The notes under the pieces: model-generated
Databases searched by the model: none
Told to the model about the DNA's origin: nothing
The model's input: only the letters and a program-made list of their open reading frames with translations
Assembly: GCA_026419785.1 (NCBI GenBank)
Contig: JAODTK010005762.1
Location: forward strand, 62,001 to 126,000
Source of the DNA: Sclerodactyla briareus
Lineage: Eukaryota; Echinodermata; Holothuroidea; Dendrochirotida; Sclerodactylidae
Direction: 5' to 3'
DNA length: 64,000 nucleotides
Shown here: positions 51,130 through 62,830 of the stretch, piece by piece
Layout of the letters: the number at the start of each line of letters is the position of its first letter
How positions within the stretch are numbered: position 1 is the first letter of the stretch
Translations under genes and position numbers: made by a program

Positions 51130-52200
51130 GACCTTGATGCCATGTGGCAGTTTTTAACGAAATTGGGTACTCTCCATGTGATTTCATTTGACTCCAGGAG
51201 CATTTTGCAGTCTGATTAACATGCCCAGTGCCTATTGCCAAAATTATAAAATCAGTTTTTGACCCCGACGTGACCTTTGATGACCTTCAAGACATGGCGG
51301 TTTTTATAAAAACTTGTTACTCTCCATGTGATGCATCCACTCCTAGAAGCCATATTGCATTCCAATGAACACCGCCCAATGTTATTGCGAAAAAAAGCTA
51401 TTAAATCCACCTTTGACCCCTTTTAATTACCAAAGTATGCATCCGCTCGAAGCGGGAGTTAGTTTTCCCCCTCCGCCCTCATGAAGCACCAAAGGTCTAT
51501 CACATACCTTAAATACCAGTTTCTTCTTCTATGTTTTATGCCAGTAACTCCTTAAATAAAATAAGCACATTTATTCAAGACTCAACCTTTAACCACATGG
51601 GACCCACCCGACAGAGGTCCAAATTGTAGGTCAGAGGTCAACCACATGCAGGTCAACAATTATGACACAATGGTGAACCTTCAGCCTTCACAATTTCAAT
51701 TCTCTGATATGGCAACAAACAGTTTTTTGACCCCTAAGTGAACCGTGAATGACCTTCAATGCTTGGCGGTTTTTATGAAATTGGTAACTCTCATGTGATA
51801 CTCCACTCCTAGGAGCATTTTGGCATTTCTGATGAACATGCCCAGTGCTATTGCCGAAAAAGGTACTAAAATCAGTTTATTTACCCCTACCGTGACCCTT
51901 TGAATGCCCTTCAAAGACATGGCGGTTTTTATCAAACAATTGTTACTCTTCCATGTGATTGCATCCACTCCTAGAAGCTATTGCATTCCAATGAACACCC
52001 CCATGTTATTGCGTAAAAAGCTATTAAATTACTTTGACCCCTTGAATTACCAAAGTATGCGTCTGACGAAGCGGGAGTTGGTTTCCTCCATGCACACACA
52101 AGGTCCTATCACATATCCAAAAATAACCAGTTTTTATTTTTTTTTTTTTTGCGTTTTGCCCGTACCCCTTAAATAAGCACATTTATTCAAGACTCAACTT
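51130..52200 (+). repeat. nested tandem repeat (~155-bp units inside a ~620-bp unit)
   Basis: ACATGGCGGTTTTTAT or a variant recurs near 51142, 51292, 51765 and 51917. Adjacent copies lie about 150 bases apart, and the pair of copies repeats after about 620 bases, together with CTACTCTCCATGTGAT-like, CACTCCTAG-AGC, CCAATGAACAC and GAAGCGGGAGTT phrases. AGGTCAGAGGTCA at 51628-51640 lies between the two large units. Confidence 0.85.
51628..51640 (+). promoter_or_regulatory. AGGTCA direct repeat, 1-base spacer (DR1-like)
   Basis: AGGTCAGAGGTCA is a perfect DR1-type pair inside the tandem repeat region. A single further AGGTCA follows near 51650. It is a candidate nuclear-receptor site carried by the repeat. 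Confidence 0.42.
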
Positions 52201-52379
52201 AACCACATGACCACCCGCCATGGTGGTGACCTTCCAAGCCTTCCCGATATTCAATTCTCCGTATATGGCCAGAAACAGACCTCTGGGGCCCTCGTCCCTA
52301 CTGTCAAATTCATTGGGACCTATAGATAACCACTCCACAAGTTTCCGTCCAAATCCCACAAACTCCAAAAATATCCCAG

Positions 52380-52740
52380 AAATTATGCAAATTACTACTT
52401 AATTAGCATATATCAGCCAGGAGTCTGATCGATTCGTGTATCTTCAAGTTTTTTATATTCCCTGAACGGCATCATCACCAAGCATCTAACCGATCAAGAG
52501 ATATCTGTACCCAAGCTTTCGTGCCAATTTTCATTAAATATGCAAATTTATGCAAATGGGCATGGTCTTTTGGGACGAAAAGTGGATGCAGACATCGGCA
52601 ACTCTTCCCCGCGCACCTCCACAAAGAAGGGTCCAGCATGAGGGCTTCCACAGTTCCGGAGAATCTAACCGATCTCGGACGGACAGACAGACAGACAGGA
52701 CGACAGACAGACAGACAGACCACACGTGACCACTATGGCT
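52380..52740 (-). repeat. inverted copy of the 49.2-49.6 kb repeat
   Basis: Reverse-complementing this interval gives the GTCT/GTCC microsatellite, then text matching 49360-49620 in order, with scattered substitutions and gaps. The microsatellite here is GACAGACA on the plus strand (about 52677-52719). Frames on either strand are not conserved between the copies. Confidence 0.8.
52540..52557 (+). promoter_or_regulatory. paired octamer motifs (ATGCAAAT x2)
   Basis: ATGCAAAT occurs at 52540-52547 and 52550-52557 with a two-base spacer. It corresponds to the pair at 49460-49477 in the inverted copy and has stayed intact while flanking bases diverged. Confidence 0.45.
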
Positions 52741-53949
52741 CTCTCTCCTGGAACAAAGTTCAGACAAGACAAACCGTAATGTCATTAAAGGTCCATTCAG
52801 GTCACTTATGGACAAATAATGGGGCCAAATATAACATTTCCCTTCCTGCACCAGCCCTGATACTGTATGTGATATGGCTGATTTCGAGACAAGGTGCTCA
52901 TTTAATGATGGAATATTTCATCAAACTGTTATGTTATCACGGGCCATTCAATTATCCGAATCCTAATTGTGAAAAGTATTGAAATTAGTAAAATACCCCT
53001 ACAAAACCCCATGGGCGTCTGTTAATATTTGTACCCCTCTCATTACCCATTTAAGAATGGTTTAGTCTATCTGAGCTCCCTTTCATATAACAAACTATAT
53101 CTATCTATTTTGAATTTTTACACTCATTTCACTTTAAACCCAAAAACCCCTTGGGGTCTGGTATTTCCATTCATTCCATAACTCTATTCCTATCTGTCAC
53201 AGACAGAATTTCAATGGCTTCATTATTTCTATTCATATCACTTCAGGGCATACCTGTTGACGAAATGTAGAGGAACATGGTTGCCCAATTGATTGAGCAG
53301 CTGAATTACAGTGGAATTCCCTCGTATCCACTTATATAGTCATAGCTTCAGTCACACAATAGGCCTATGTCCGCCTGAGGTGTCCATGTTACCCCTTCCA
53401 TTAGATGGCTCATTCACTCTAGACAGGGGATGCTGCAAGTAGCTGTGAGAGGGGTGGGTGTGAACTCCTAGAGAGTTACTGGAATTAGTAAATGTATTAT
53501 AAGGGCATACTCTTTGATGATATATTGGTAAGCTTTGCTAAAGACCCACAGTCTGTGGTTAGGTTTGCTATGTTCCAAGGGGTGTAGTCAATGATGGCGA
53601 TGGAATGTTTAAATATTAAGAGGTATTGGGATACCATACATGTCGTTGATTTTCATGACCTTTCGACGAAATATCGAGGATTATTGAAGTGAGAAAATGG
53701 GTCAATGGAATTTCCGTGGGCGTTTCGTGTCCTAATTTAATAGTCCCAGTTTCCACAAAAACTTGTAATCCTTTAGCAGACATTGTCAATAGTCAGTCCT
53801 AACGATTTTGAAATTGGTTACTGAGTAGTAGGCTGTTTCTGTTAAATGTCAATACCGAAATCTTAAAGCAAACATATGGAATGCCTTGCAATTGAAGAAA
53901 CACTGATCGGTGCTGCAACCAGGCGAGACACTGGGGCGGCGATCGATTC

Positions 53950-56900
53950 ACTTGTTTCATGTCCTCCTTCGCAGCTACCCATACTGTAGTACTCTATGGT
54001 ATTCGATTGATTACAAAACACGACAATTGAAAAAAATATGTTGAAACGATGGGTATTCGGTGAAAATTGTAATTTCGTGAAATGATAGGTCCATGTGGCG
54101 AGAATGCATTTATGTGGGGGGTGCTGGCTTTTTTTTTCAAGTTCATGGTCTGATCACCACTTTATCCAAGAATAGAAATTATTTGAGTGCTGTATTTGAC
54201 TGAGGTTTTCTTGTAATTGAGGTGTCAACGGATTGCATCCATTTTCAAAAGTCATTGATACTTATTTTCTGGAATATTCAAAGGCTGAATAGAACTTTAA
54301 TATAATTTAGCAAGCGTCTAGATCTCTCTCTATTCATCACTTGTTGACTGCACCTCCGCTGGTCCAAGTTTTAGATTGTGCCTATATCCTTAAAGGTCGG
54401 CCACCTCAGCTTTAATAGTGTATGACTTGAGTAAGTGACCCCAGGTATAGGACGCAAGGCGAGTCATAGTCGACTACAGTCACAACCAGGAATTGCGGAA
54501 CATCCAGAATGCGGCTCACCGATCGGGCATGTAGGTTTAAAGAATAGCAGTCGGATTGACAGTAGTGATTGTTCCATATTTCATAACGTGCCTATGCTCT
54601 TGCTTATATTAACTAATAATGAATTTGATGCTTACAGTGCAGTGCTTGGAATATGCCAAGAATGGAGATCACTCGGTTGTTGTTGGTCCATGGTGGAGTG
54701 GATGGTCCCTTGATTTTAACGATTTGATCTAATTAATATTTAGAGGGGCTGGCGTTTAGAAGAAAAATCACAAATGTCATTACCTCCACAGTGGTAGGTG
54801 CTTATTTTATCAATTGCTTTAGTTAAATCAGTGAATATAGGGCCAACTATTCAATGATATTGATTGTCCTCATTAATATATTCAGGCGGGGCAGGGTTAC
54901 TTAGTTTACTGAAAAGTTCTCTTGTGAGTGTGTAAATGGAAGGTGATATAGAGATATTGTGCAATACATGGGCGGTGAATAGCCTATAGTGGGAAGTGGG
55001 TCCTATTGTTTTTGTGCTGATCGGAGTACAGTAATGGAGTGGGCGGGGCTTAGCGGCAAATTCATATCAACGTGGGACCCCATTATCAAATTTGAAGGTT
55101 GCAAACAACTACAATGATATTGTATTAGTGATACTCAATATATTCATGAGGAGGAGGTTATCCGATCCTTAGGCAAGGGAATCTTTTAAAAGCCTATGCA
55201 TTCTTGGTATATATTTTTAATGCAATGTATGGGACAACACTGGGGATGGCCATGTTACAAATCACTCCTGTTAACAAAGACGATTATATACCATGGCCTT
55301 ATGAAATTTGAAGAAAATTTAATATACTGTAAGAGAGGCCACTCATTTTTTTTCTCCCATAGATAGCAAATGCATGACAATGCAGTGAAACTAAAGAATG
55401 TCAAGTTTAAATAACATTATTGCATATAAAGTAGATTAAGTCAGGGCATATGATCTAAATTCCTTATGCGTCTGCCCACGGGTGCATGCATACCCAAAGG
55501 GTATTCGTACTGATAGCGTGCGCGCCGCCGGATCACACTGCCTGCCTTGCCTTGATTAAATAATATTTATCTAATCTAAGGGGACCCACGCAGGTAGTCA
55601 CTTATCATGAACAATTGTCAGTTAATAATGGGTGGATTGAATTTGATACTCTATGCTGAGAAAAAAGAAAACGGACAGAGGCAGACTTATAGAACAAGTG
55701 GTAGTCAAAATATGGAAGTACATGAAGGATATTGCCTGTACAGGGACTGGTCGTATCACTGGTGTGTCATATTGTACAATTATAAGTGCATTATTGAGTA
55801 GACATATGTATATTGCAATTATTCAGATACCAAGCTGTATGATAGTAACTGAACGACCACAAGATGGGTACGTGGGACATAGGGGGCAGTATATTTTACA
55901 AAGTGAAGTATAAATCCTCCTGAGGGACAATTGCCTAAATTTATTTGAATCTGTTGTAAGGTATGGTACATTGGTCATGACCTGCAGCTCCCAACAATCG
56001 AATTGCCATCAAGGTCGCAGGTAATGTAAACATATTATGCCTTCCCCAAATCGAGGCACCTGTAAATGATGTATGTAACACAAGGATGGTGTTTCTACCT
56101 TGGTGTTGAATTCTTCCATTGGGAATTTGCCAGCTTCCACTAAGCCCTGGTTGTTGCTGTGACTGATTATGCCCCATCCATGTTGGCGGCCAATTGAAAA
56201 CTACATTTGAAACTCGACAGCGCTGTATGGTAATTAGCTTTTTGCCCAACTCTGCTAAGTTGTATTTCAGCCTCGTGGTGTTATGTCAGGCTATGTTGCG
56301 AAGATGTTCAACAAGACTCAACAAGGGGGTATAATTATATTCACATACATACAATAATACATGTTCTCCAATAGACTAATCATTCAGGACACTGCACACC
56401 CCAAAGCTTAAAAGATAAACCGGTTGTATTGTACATGTCACAACCACAGCGCAGTGATCTCGTTTTGATCACTCTACACATACTTTTATCTGGTCAACAG
56501 TCAGGGTAATGGAGCTTCAGTTTTGTTAGATTCTCCCAATAGAGAGTCTCGATCCAGTTCCTGATACGAGCCAGCACCTTGAAGGTTTCCAAGAGTCATT
56601 GAAGCACTGCCTTTGTAATTCAGGCTCGTCATGTTGGTTCGTGTTAGAGTAATACACGTGTTGTGAACCAGTGGTTTGTTTAACTGTGGATAAACGTATG
56701 CTCTGGTGCTACAGCGGAAAACTTTAGCGGTCGGTACTGCCTTCATTTGAAAAAAATTGTGTATTGAAATAGAGTGTAAAAGATATTTATGCCAGGTATG
56801 ATAATATTTTGCTGTTTAAAAATACAAAATGCCACTCTCTAATACTGGTAAGACTTACGCTTAGTACAGAGCATGATATTTGCCTTTGTAAATCTGCAGG

Positions 56901-57000
56901 GGAGAGGTGATTGCGTAGTTAGGTTAATTCTCATATTTTACAGAGGAATCATAACCTTCATAGTAATCAAATGAACATAGTTGTATTACTGTAGTGGCTA
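53950..57000. other. no gene recognised
   Basis: Moderately AT-rich sequence. Frames at 54435-54713, 55607-55913 and 55941-56249 are open for 64-102 codons but show no family resemblance or splice context. No repeat edges were found. Confidence 0.5.
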
Positions 57001-57009
57001 CAGTGTAAT

Positions 57010-59690
57010 CTTGTGTATCATAGGAAGTGAAGAGCCTCTAACAAAATTCAACTAAAGTCATTTCATTGATATTTGCTTCACTTTAGAAATTGATCCATGA
57101 GAGCCTCTAAGCCTGTATGTGATGACACTAAACCCATGGAATGAGAGTTAGTAATATTCTACGCTACACTGCAGACAGCTAGCATTCATACATCAAGCTA
57201 ATTTCATACATGTATGATTTACAGTGAAAGGAACAAACTGGCGTCATTCACGATGCTCAACAACACAAAAGCATGACTCAGTAATTTAGTGCAGTGTACT
57301 GTCTGACAGAAATTAGGACTGAGTTAGATTTTCCATTTCAAATCCAATATGATGATGAGAAACGTTTGTTCATTAGCTACAGTACATGTCATGGATGTTC
57401 ATACAGTACAGGTTCTATATTGTATCATAGGAAGTGAGAGCCTCTAACAAAATTCAACTAAAGTCATGTCATTGATATTTGCTTCACTTTAGAAATTGAT
57501 CCATGAGAGCCTCTAAGCCTGTATGTGACAACACTAAACCCATGAATGAGGTTAGTAGATATTCTACGCTACACTGCAGACAGCTAGCTGTATGTGACGA
57601 CACTAAACCATGAATGAGAGTTAGTACGCTACACTGCAGACAGCTAGCTGTATGTGACGACATAAACCCATGAATGAGAGTTAGTAGATATTCTACGCTA
57701 CACTGCAGACAGCTAGCCTGTATGTGACGACACTAAACCATGAATGAGAGTTAGTAGATATTCTACGCTGCACTGCAGACAGCCTATATGTGACGACACT
57801 AACCCATGAATGAGAGTAATAGTAGATATTCTAAGCTACACTGCAGACAGCTAGCCTGTATGTGACGACACTAAACCCATGATGAGAGTTAGTAGATATT
57901 CTACGCTACACGCAGACAGCTAGCCTATATGTGACGACACTAAACCATGAATGAGAGTTAGTAGATATTCTACGCTACCTGCAGACAGCTAGCTGTATGT
58001 GACGACACTAACCCATGAATGAGAGTTAGTAGATACTCTATGCTACACTGCAGACAGCTAGCCTGTATGTGACGACACTAAACCATGAATGAGAGTTAGT
58101 AGATACTCTATGCTACACTGCAGACAGCTAGCCTATATGTGACGACACTAAACCCATGAATGAGAGTTAGTAGATATTCTAAGCTACACTGCAGACAGCT
58201 AGCTGTATGTGACGACATAAACCCATGAATGAGAGTTAGTACGCTACACTGCAGACAGTTAGCCTGTATGTGACGACACTAAACCCATGAATGAGAGTTA
58301 GTAGATATTCTACGCTACACTGCAGACAGCTAGCATTCATACATCCAATGCTAATTCATTAATGTATGATTACAGTGAAGGAAACAAAACTGCGTCATTC
58401 ACGATGCTCAACAACACAAAAGCATGACTCAGTAATTTAGTGCAGTGTACTGTCTGACAGAAATTAGGACTGAGTTAGATTTTCCATTTCAAATCCAATA
58501 TGATGATGAGAAACGTTGTTCATTAGCATTACAGTACAGTTCTGTAGGTTCATACAGTACAGGTTCTATATTGTATCATAGGAAGTGAAGAGCCTCTAAC
58601 AAAATTCAACTAAAGTCATGTCATTGATATTTGCTTCACTTTAGAAATTGATCCATGAGAGCCTCTAAGCCTGTATGTGACAACACTAAACCCATGAATG
58701 AGAGTTAGTAGATATTCTACGCTACACTGCAGACAGCTAGCTGTATGTGACGACACTAACCCATGAATGAGAGTTAGTACGCTACACAGCAGACAGCTAG
58801 CCTGTATGTGACGACACTAAACCCATGAATGAGAGTTGTAGATATTCTACGCTACACTGCAGACAGCTAGCCTGTATGTGACGACACTAAACCATGAATG
58901 AGAGTTAGTAGATATTCTACGCTGCACTGCAGACAGCCTATATGTGACGACACTAAACCATGAATGAGAGTAATAGTAGATATTCTAAGCTACACTGCAG
59001 ACAGCTAGCTGTATGTGACGACACTAACCCATGAATGAGAGTAATAGTAGATATTCTAAGCTACACTGCAGACAGCTAGCCTATATGTGACGACACTAAA
59101 AAACCATGAATGAGAGTTAGTAGATATTCTACGCTACACTGCAGACAGCTAGCCTGTATGTGACGACACTAAACCCATGAATGAGAGTTAGTAGATATTC
59201 TATGCTACACTGCAGACAGCTAGCCTATATGTGACGACACTAAACCCATGAATGAGAGTAATAGTAGATATTCTAAGCTACACTGCAGACAGCTAGCTGT
59301 ATGTGACGACACTAAACCATGAATGAGAGTTAGTACGCTACACTGCAGACAGTTAGCCTGTATGTGACGACACTAAACCCATGAATGAGAGTAATAGTAG
59401 ATATTCTAAGCTACACTGCAGACAGCTAGCCTGTATGTGACGACACTAAACCCATGAATGAGAGTTAGTAGATATTCTAAGCTACACTGCAGACAGCTAA
59501 CGTTCATACATTCAGCTAAGTTCATTACATATAGTTTACAGTGAAAGGGACAAAACTGCGTCATTCATGATGCTCAACAACACAAAAGCATGACTCAGTA
59601 ATTTAGTGCAGTGTACTGTCTGACAGAAATTAGGACTGAGTTGTGCATACAGTACATGTTCTATATTGTATCTGTGATGGGGATCATGTA
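57010..59690 (+). repeat. higher-order repeat: ~70-bp minisatellite inside a parent repeat, three copies
   Basis: The parent repeat starts with TATTGTATCATAGGAAGTG at about 57013, 57418 and 58569. It carries ATTCAACTAAAGTCAT, the minisatellite, then CATACAT, ACAACACAAAAGCATGACTC and TGTCTGACAGAAATTAGG. The minisatellite unit is about 70 bases (CTGTATGTGACGACACTAAA, CCATGAATGAGAGTTAGTAG, ATATTCTACGCTACACTG, CAGACAGCTAGC). It occurs once in the first parent copy, 12 times in the second and 12 times in the third. Variants (a shorter unit lacking GATATTCT, a GCTGCACTG form joined to CCTATATG, an AGTAATAG form) appear in largely the same order in both 12-unit arrays. The third parent copy ends early near 59690. 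Confidence 0.93.
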
Positions 59691-59805
59691 TTTTATTTTA
59701 GCAAAGAGGGAAACTTGATTTGCAAATTACATGGTGTCGGAGAAATGTTCATGGCAAATAGGGTCAATTGCCCTCTTTCTATGAACCATTGTTCAATTTC
59801 ACTTT

Positions 59806-60215
59806 TTAATATCTCGTTCTTATATAGCGCTTTTCCACGTCGAAGAAATGTTCAAAGCGCTTTACAGATATTACCCCTGATATTTAGTGAATTTCACACC
59901 CGTACTAATTAGCACGCACCTCTCGCTTGTTCTCCCCCGACGCACCATTCCAGTACGTCGCTTCATTCTGTCCCCCGGGGAGACTTCCCAATGGGCTGCC
60001 ACAAACGCTCGCCTCGCTACCTTCACCAGTCACCTCACAAAGTACACACTTTAACAGTGGGTGGTGTGGAACATCGGAGACATAGGCCTGTCCAAAAGCA
60101 CTGCAGAAAAGTCCCTACGGCTTCCAATGGGCTCCGGAATCACATCAATGGTTTGGCAGTCGGAGCTCTACGATGAGATTATCCGCCGCCCTTTGTGACT
60201 GCGTATCTATATACT
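59806..60215 (+). repeat. dispersed repeat with TATATAGCGCTTTT and AAAGCGCTTTACA
   Basis: CTTATATAGCGCTTTTCCAC followed by CAAAGCGCTTTACAG is a pairing seen in dispersed repeats of many fish and marine invertebrates. About 120 bases later a CGGGGAGACTTCCCAATGGG-type block follows. No internal polymerase III promoter or target duplication could be fixed, so the class (SINE or MITE) is open. The 61-codon frame at 59991-60176 lies inside it and is not a gene. Confidence 0.55.
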
Positions 60216-60219
60216 TGTT

Positions 60220-61650
60220 TCCCAATGTTACATGAATGGCTGATAAGAGAAAAACACTATGGATTTTCAATGAAGTTTAATATTGTAGCTCCATCTGATT
60301 CAAGCCTTGAACTGTAGGCACTAAGACTAAGCAGTGGTCATATTTTCCAAATTCCATGCTCCATCACGGCTCTCTTCTCCATGAAATGAAGTAAACAGTA
60401 AATCCCTCCCTCATCACTATATTTCAAGCCCTAGCTATATCGATCAATGCAGCATTACCTGGTACGTTTTCCCCAGGCCCTGTGCTGACAACAACTCATT
60501 CAGCCCCCTCCATTGATTTTTTTCCCTAATACAGGTAGGTGGCGTTTGCCTGAGCAGTGATGGAAATCAGATAATTTGTTCACAACATTCATAGCTAATC
60601 ATGAAAATAGTTTACAAAAATGTTAAAACCTACAAATCAAGCAGGAATACTGGCATTCATCTTCCTATATTTTTCCTATATCAGATCTCCTGCATTGACA
60701 TTTCATAGCGACAATAAACCATGTTGTTATTGAACTGCAATAACGTAGTTTTTCGTCGTGACATCATGTAAAAAAGAGGCTGTCGCTTGTTCGCCAGATG
60801 CTACCAGAGGACATTCAAAATGGAAGTGTCACTCCTCCATGGCTAGCAGGGATGAATAAACCCAGATAATGAAGAGTAATTCGGAACCTAACAATTTAAC
60901 TAGTATACAGCAACAGGTTGCATCTAAGTATGTTCCCAATAGTATGTAATTCCTCCAAGATGGATTTTGGGTTGCACATACTGTTACACAGTTTTAACAG
61001 CAAAATCGTTCCAGAACCCAAACAGCTATCTTGGTGGAGTACTATGATGAAGTGACGAAATGTCCAAGCACCAAAAATTAAATGGAGGTGGCCAATATTA
61101 GTTCTCTCAATCTACTCCACAGCTCATAATTAACCTAATTGGCAACCCTGCCCCACCCCCAATATTATGTCAAGACCTCGCACTTTCTTTTTACCACATA
61201 AGTCTGGGTTGGCAACCCCAATCGCCCTTCTCATTTTGCCAGCCAAACCATCTTATTGCCAAGACTTGGTCTAAGAGAATTTAGGGTTCAGGTTCTCATA
61301 ATACCTTTTTGTGGCTGTTGTTGGCAGGAGGCATTTTTGGTGTGTTCCTTGCGTTCGGGGATTGAACAATTGTCACGTGGCTAATTTTTGCTGGCATCGC
61401 AACGACTTGTAGCTCAATTCGTACTGGCATTGCATTGGCCTTGTAGCAACTGTATGGATCAAGTTGGCCACCATGAATAGGTACGAAAGACTGAGAGGCT
61501 GTTATGACTGATCGTGACACTTAATGATGGCAGTACAATTCTGCTACGATGTTAGGAAACCGCTACGATGCCAGTATGATTTTTCAGAACATTCCCCTGT
61601 ATTAACGCTGGCATCCACCATCGCTACGATGATCAAGAGGCCACTAGGAC
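60220..61650. other. no gene recognised
   Basis: Mixed sequence without protein-like frames. Near 61535-61630 the phrase CGCTACGATG occurs three times within 90 bases, a weak local repeat. Nothing else could be supported. Confidence 0.5.
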
Positions 61651-61654
61651 GCAT

Positions 61655-61891
61655 CTACAAATCGGGGCTCGAAAATGTACCTTACATCAATTAGCCCATC
61701 GGGCTCTGAGAAAATGCTATAAGTAGCGGGCTAACCCGATTCTGCTATCCGATTCAATATACTGCAACACAATTTCATTGAGTTAACCACTAGCCCGAAG
61801 GGCATCTCCAACCAATTCCTACTAGCCCGAATGCAGTCTCAAATAGCCCCGGGCTACCGGGCTTACGTATTTTTCGAGCCCTGCTACAAAT
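61655..61891. mobile_element. 221-bp hAT-type MITE with 8-bp target duplication CTACAAAT
   Basis: The element occupies 61663-61883. Left terminus CGGGGCTCGAAAAT and right terminus (reverse complement) CAGGGCTCGAAAAAT match over 13 of 14 bases. CTACAAAT flanks both sides exactly (61655-61662 and 61884-61891). CAGGG termini and 8-base duplications identify the hAT superfamily. The interior has AGCCCG and CGGGCTA motifs in both orientations, giving an overall palindromic layout. It has no coding capacity and must have been moved by a transposase made elsewhere. The intact target duplication suggests a fairly recent insertion. Confidence 0.88.
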
Positions 61892-61899
61892 GGACATGT

Positions 61900-62830
61900 T
61901 TCATCATGATTTGTTTCACAAGCCAACTGAGCTGGTAAAAGGCTAATTTGTCTAGTTATGAAAAATAAATGAGTCTGCGACCTGTAACAAGTTCCTACAG
62001 TGCGGCGACACCAATATATACCTAAGCGGAACTTTGTGAATGAAGTCAAAAGTCACATAGCCTAAGTACTGTACCGTCCTAGCCTTGTTAGGCTATAAGC
62101 GGAAAGAAATCACAGTTTTCCGCATGCAAACAAGTCAATAACGATGCCAAATTACCTCAGTAAGCAAACCTAGAATCTCACTAACAGTCCTGAAAGAAGT
62201 AGGTAATTAGCCTATTTTATGTGCTATATACTTGTTAGCAAGATTACAGACAATGTTAGGGGCCATAGTTATTGGTTGGCACATACGGTACGGAATACAA
62301 GGTGAATTGACTCATTAGATTTTCTGCTTACAGATGACACCATGTTATTTATAATGTTCATTCACTTATAAACTTTACACAGGCTATCATACAGCCCCCA
62401 TTTCTGATGATTTTGAACCCCTCTTTAATAGGCAGCCTTTATTAGACCACCCCTCTTTCCATCCACTCAAACTTTATCATTTCTTAATATAGAAGCCAAC
62501 TGCACGAATGCAAACATTTGAGCATGCAAATTTGATTAGAACATCATTTTGTGAAACTCACACTTACATACCAGTACATAGGCCCTATGTAGGTGTCAAA
62601 TTTAGCTGCGAAATGTCAGCGACTAACAGAATAAATTAAAATTATATCTACCAATCATTTAAAAAACACCTATTTCATGGAATTCAGCATCGAGATTTCT
62701 GTCAAAGAGACCGAAGTTTCAACAAATTTCAATTTCCTGTTCATTACGAAAACCAAACTAGAACGAAAAAAAATATGAGTACAAAACGACCCTGAAATGA
62801 AACAAACATCTTGTACAACATGCGTATCCT
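61900..62830. other. no gene recognised
   Basis: AT-rich sequence. Nothing beyond scattered short frames was seen. Confidence 0.5.

Larger units (their letters stand above)
50487..53943. mobile_element. ~3.4-kb interval bounded by long inverted repeats
   Basis: Near 50490-50520 the sequence reads CGCCCCCAGTGTCTCGCCTGGTT and then GATCAGTGTTT. The reverse complement of 53895-53943 reads the same with a few changes. The match continues inward for about 200 bases (TGCTTTAAGAT, ACCAATTTCAAAT, GACTGATTATTGACAA on the left). Weaker matching extends beyond that. This is the layout of a large non-autonomous DNA transposon, but no target duplication and no transposase are seen. The interior holds tandem repeats (51130-52200) and the inverted copy of the 49.2-kb repeat. 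Confidence 0.65.
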
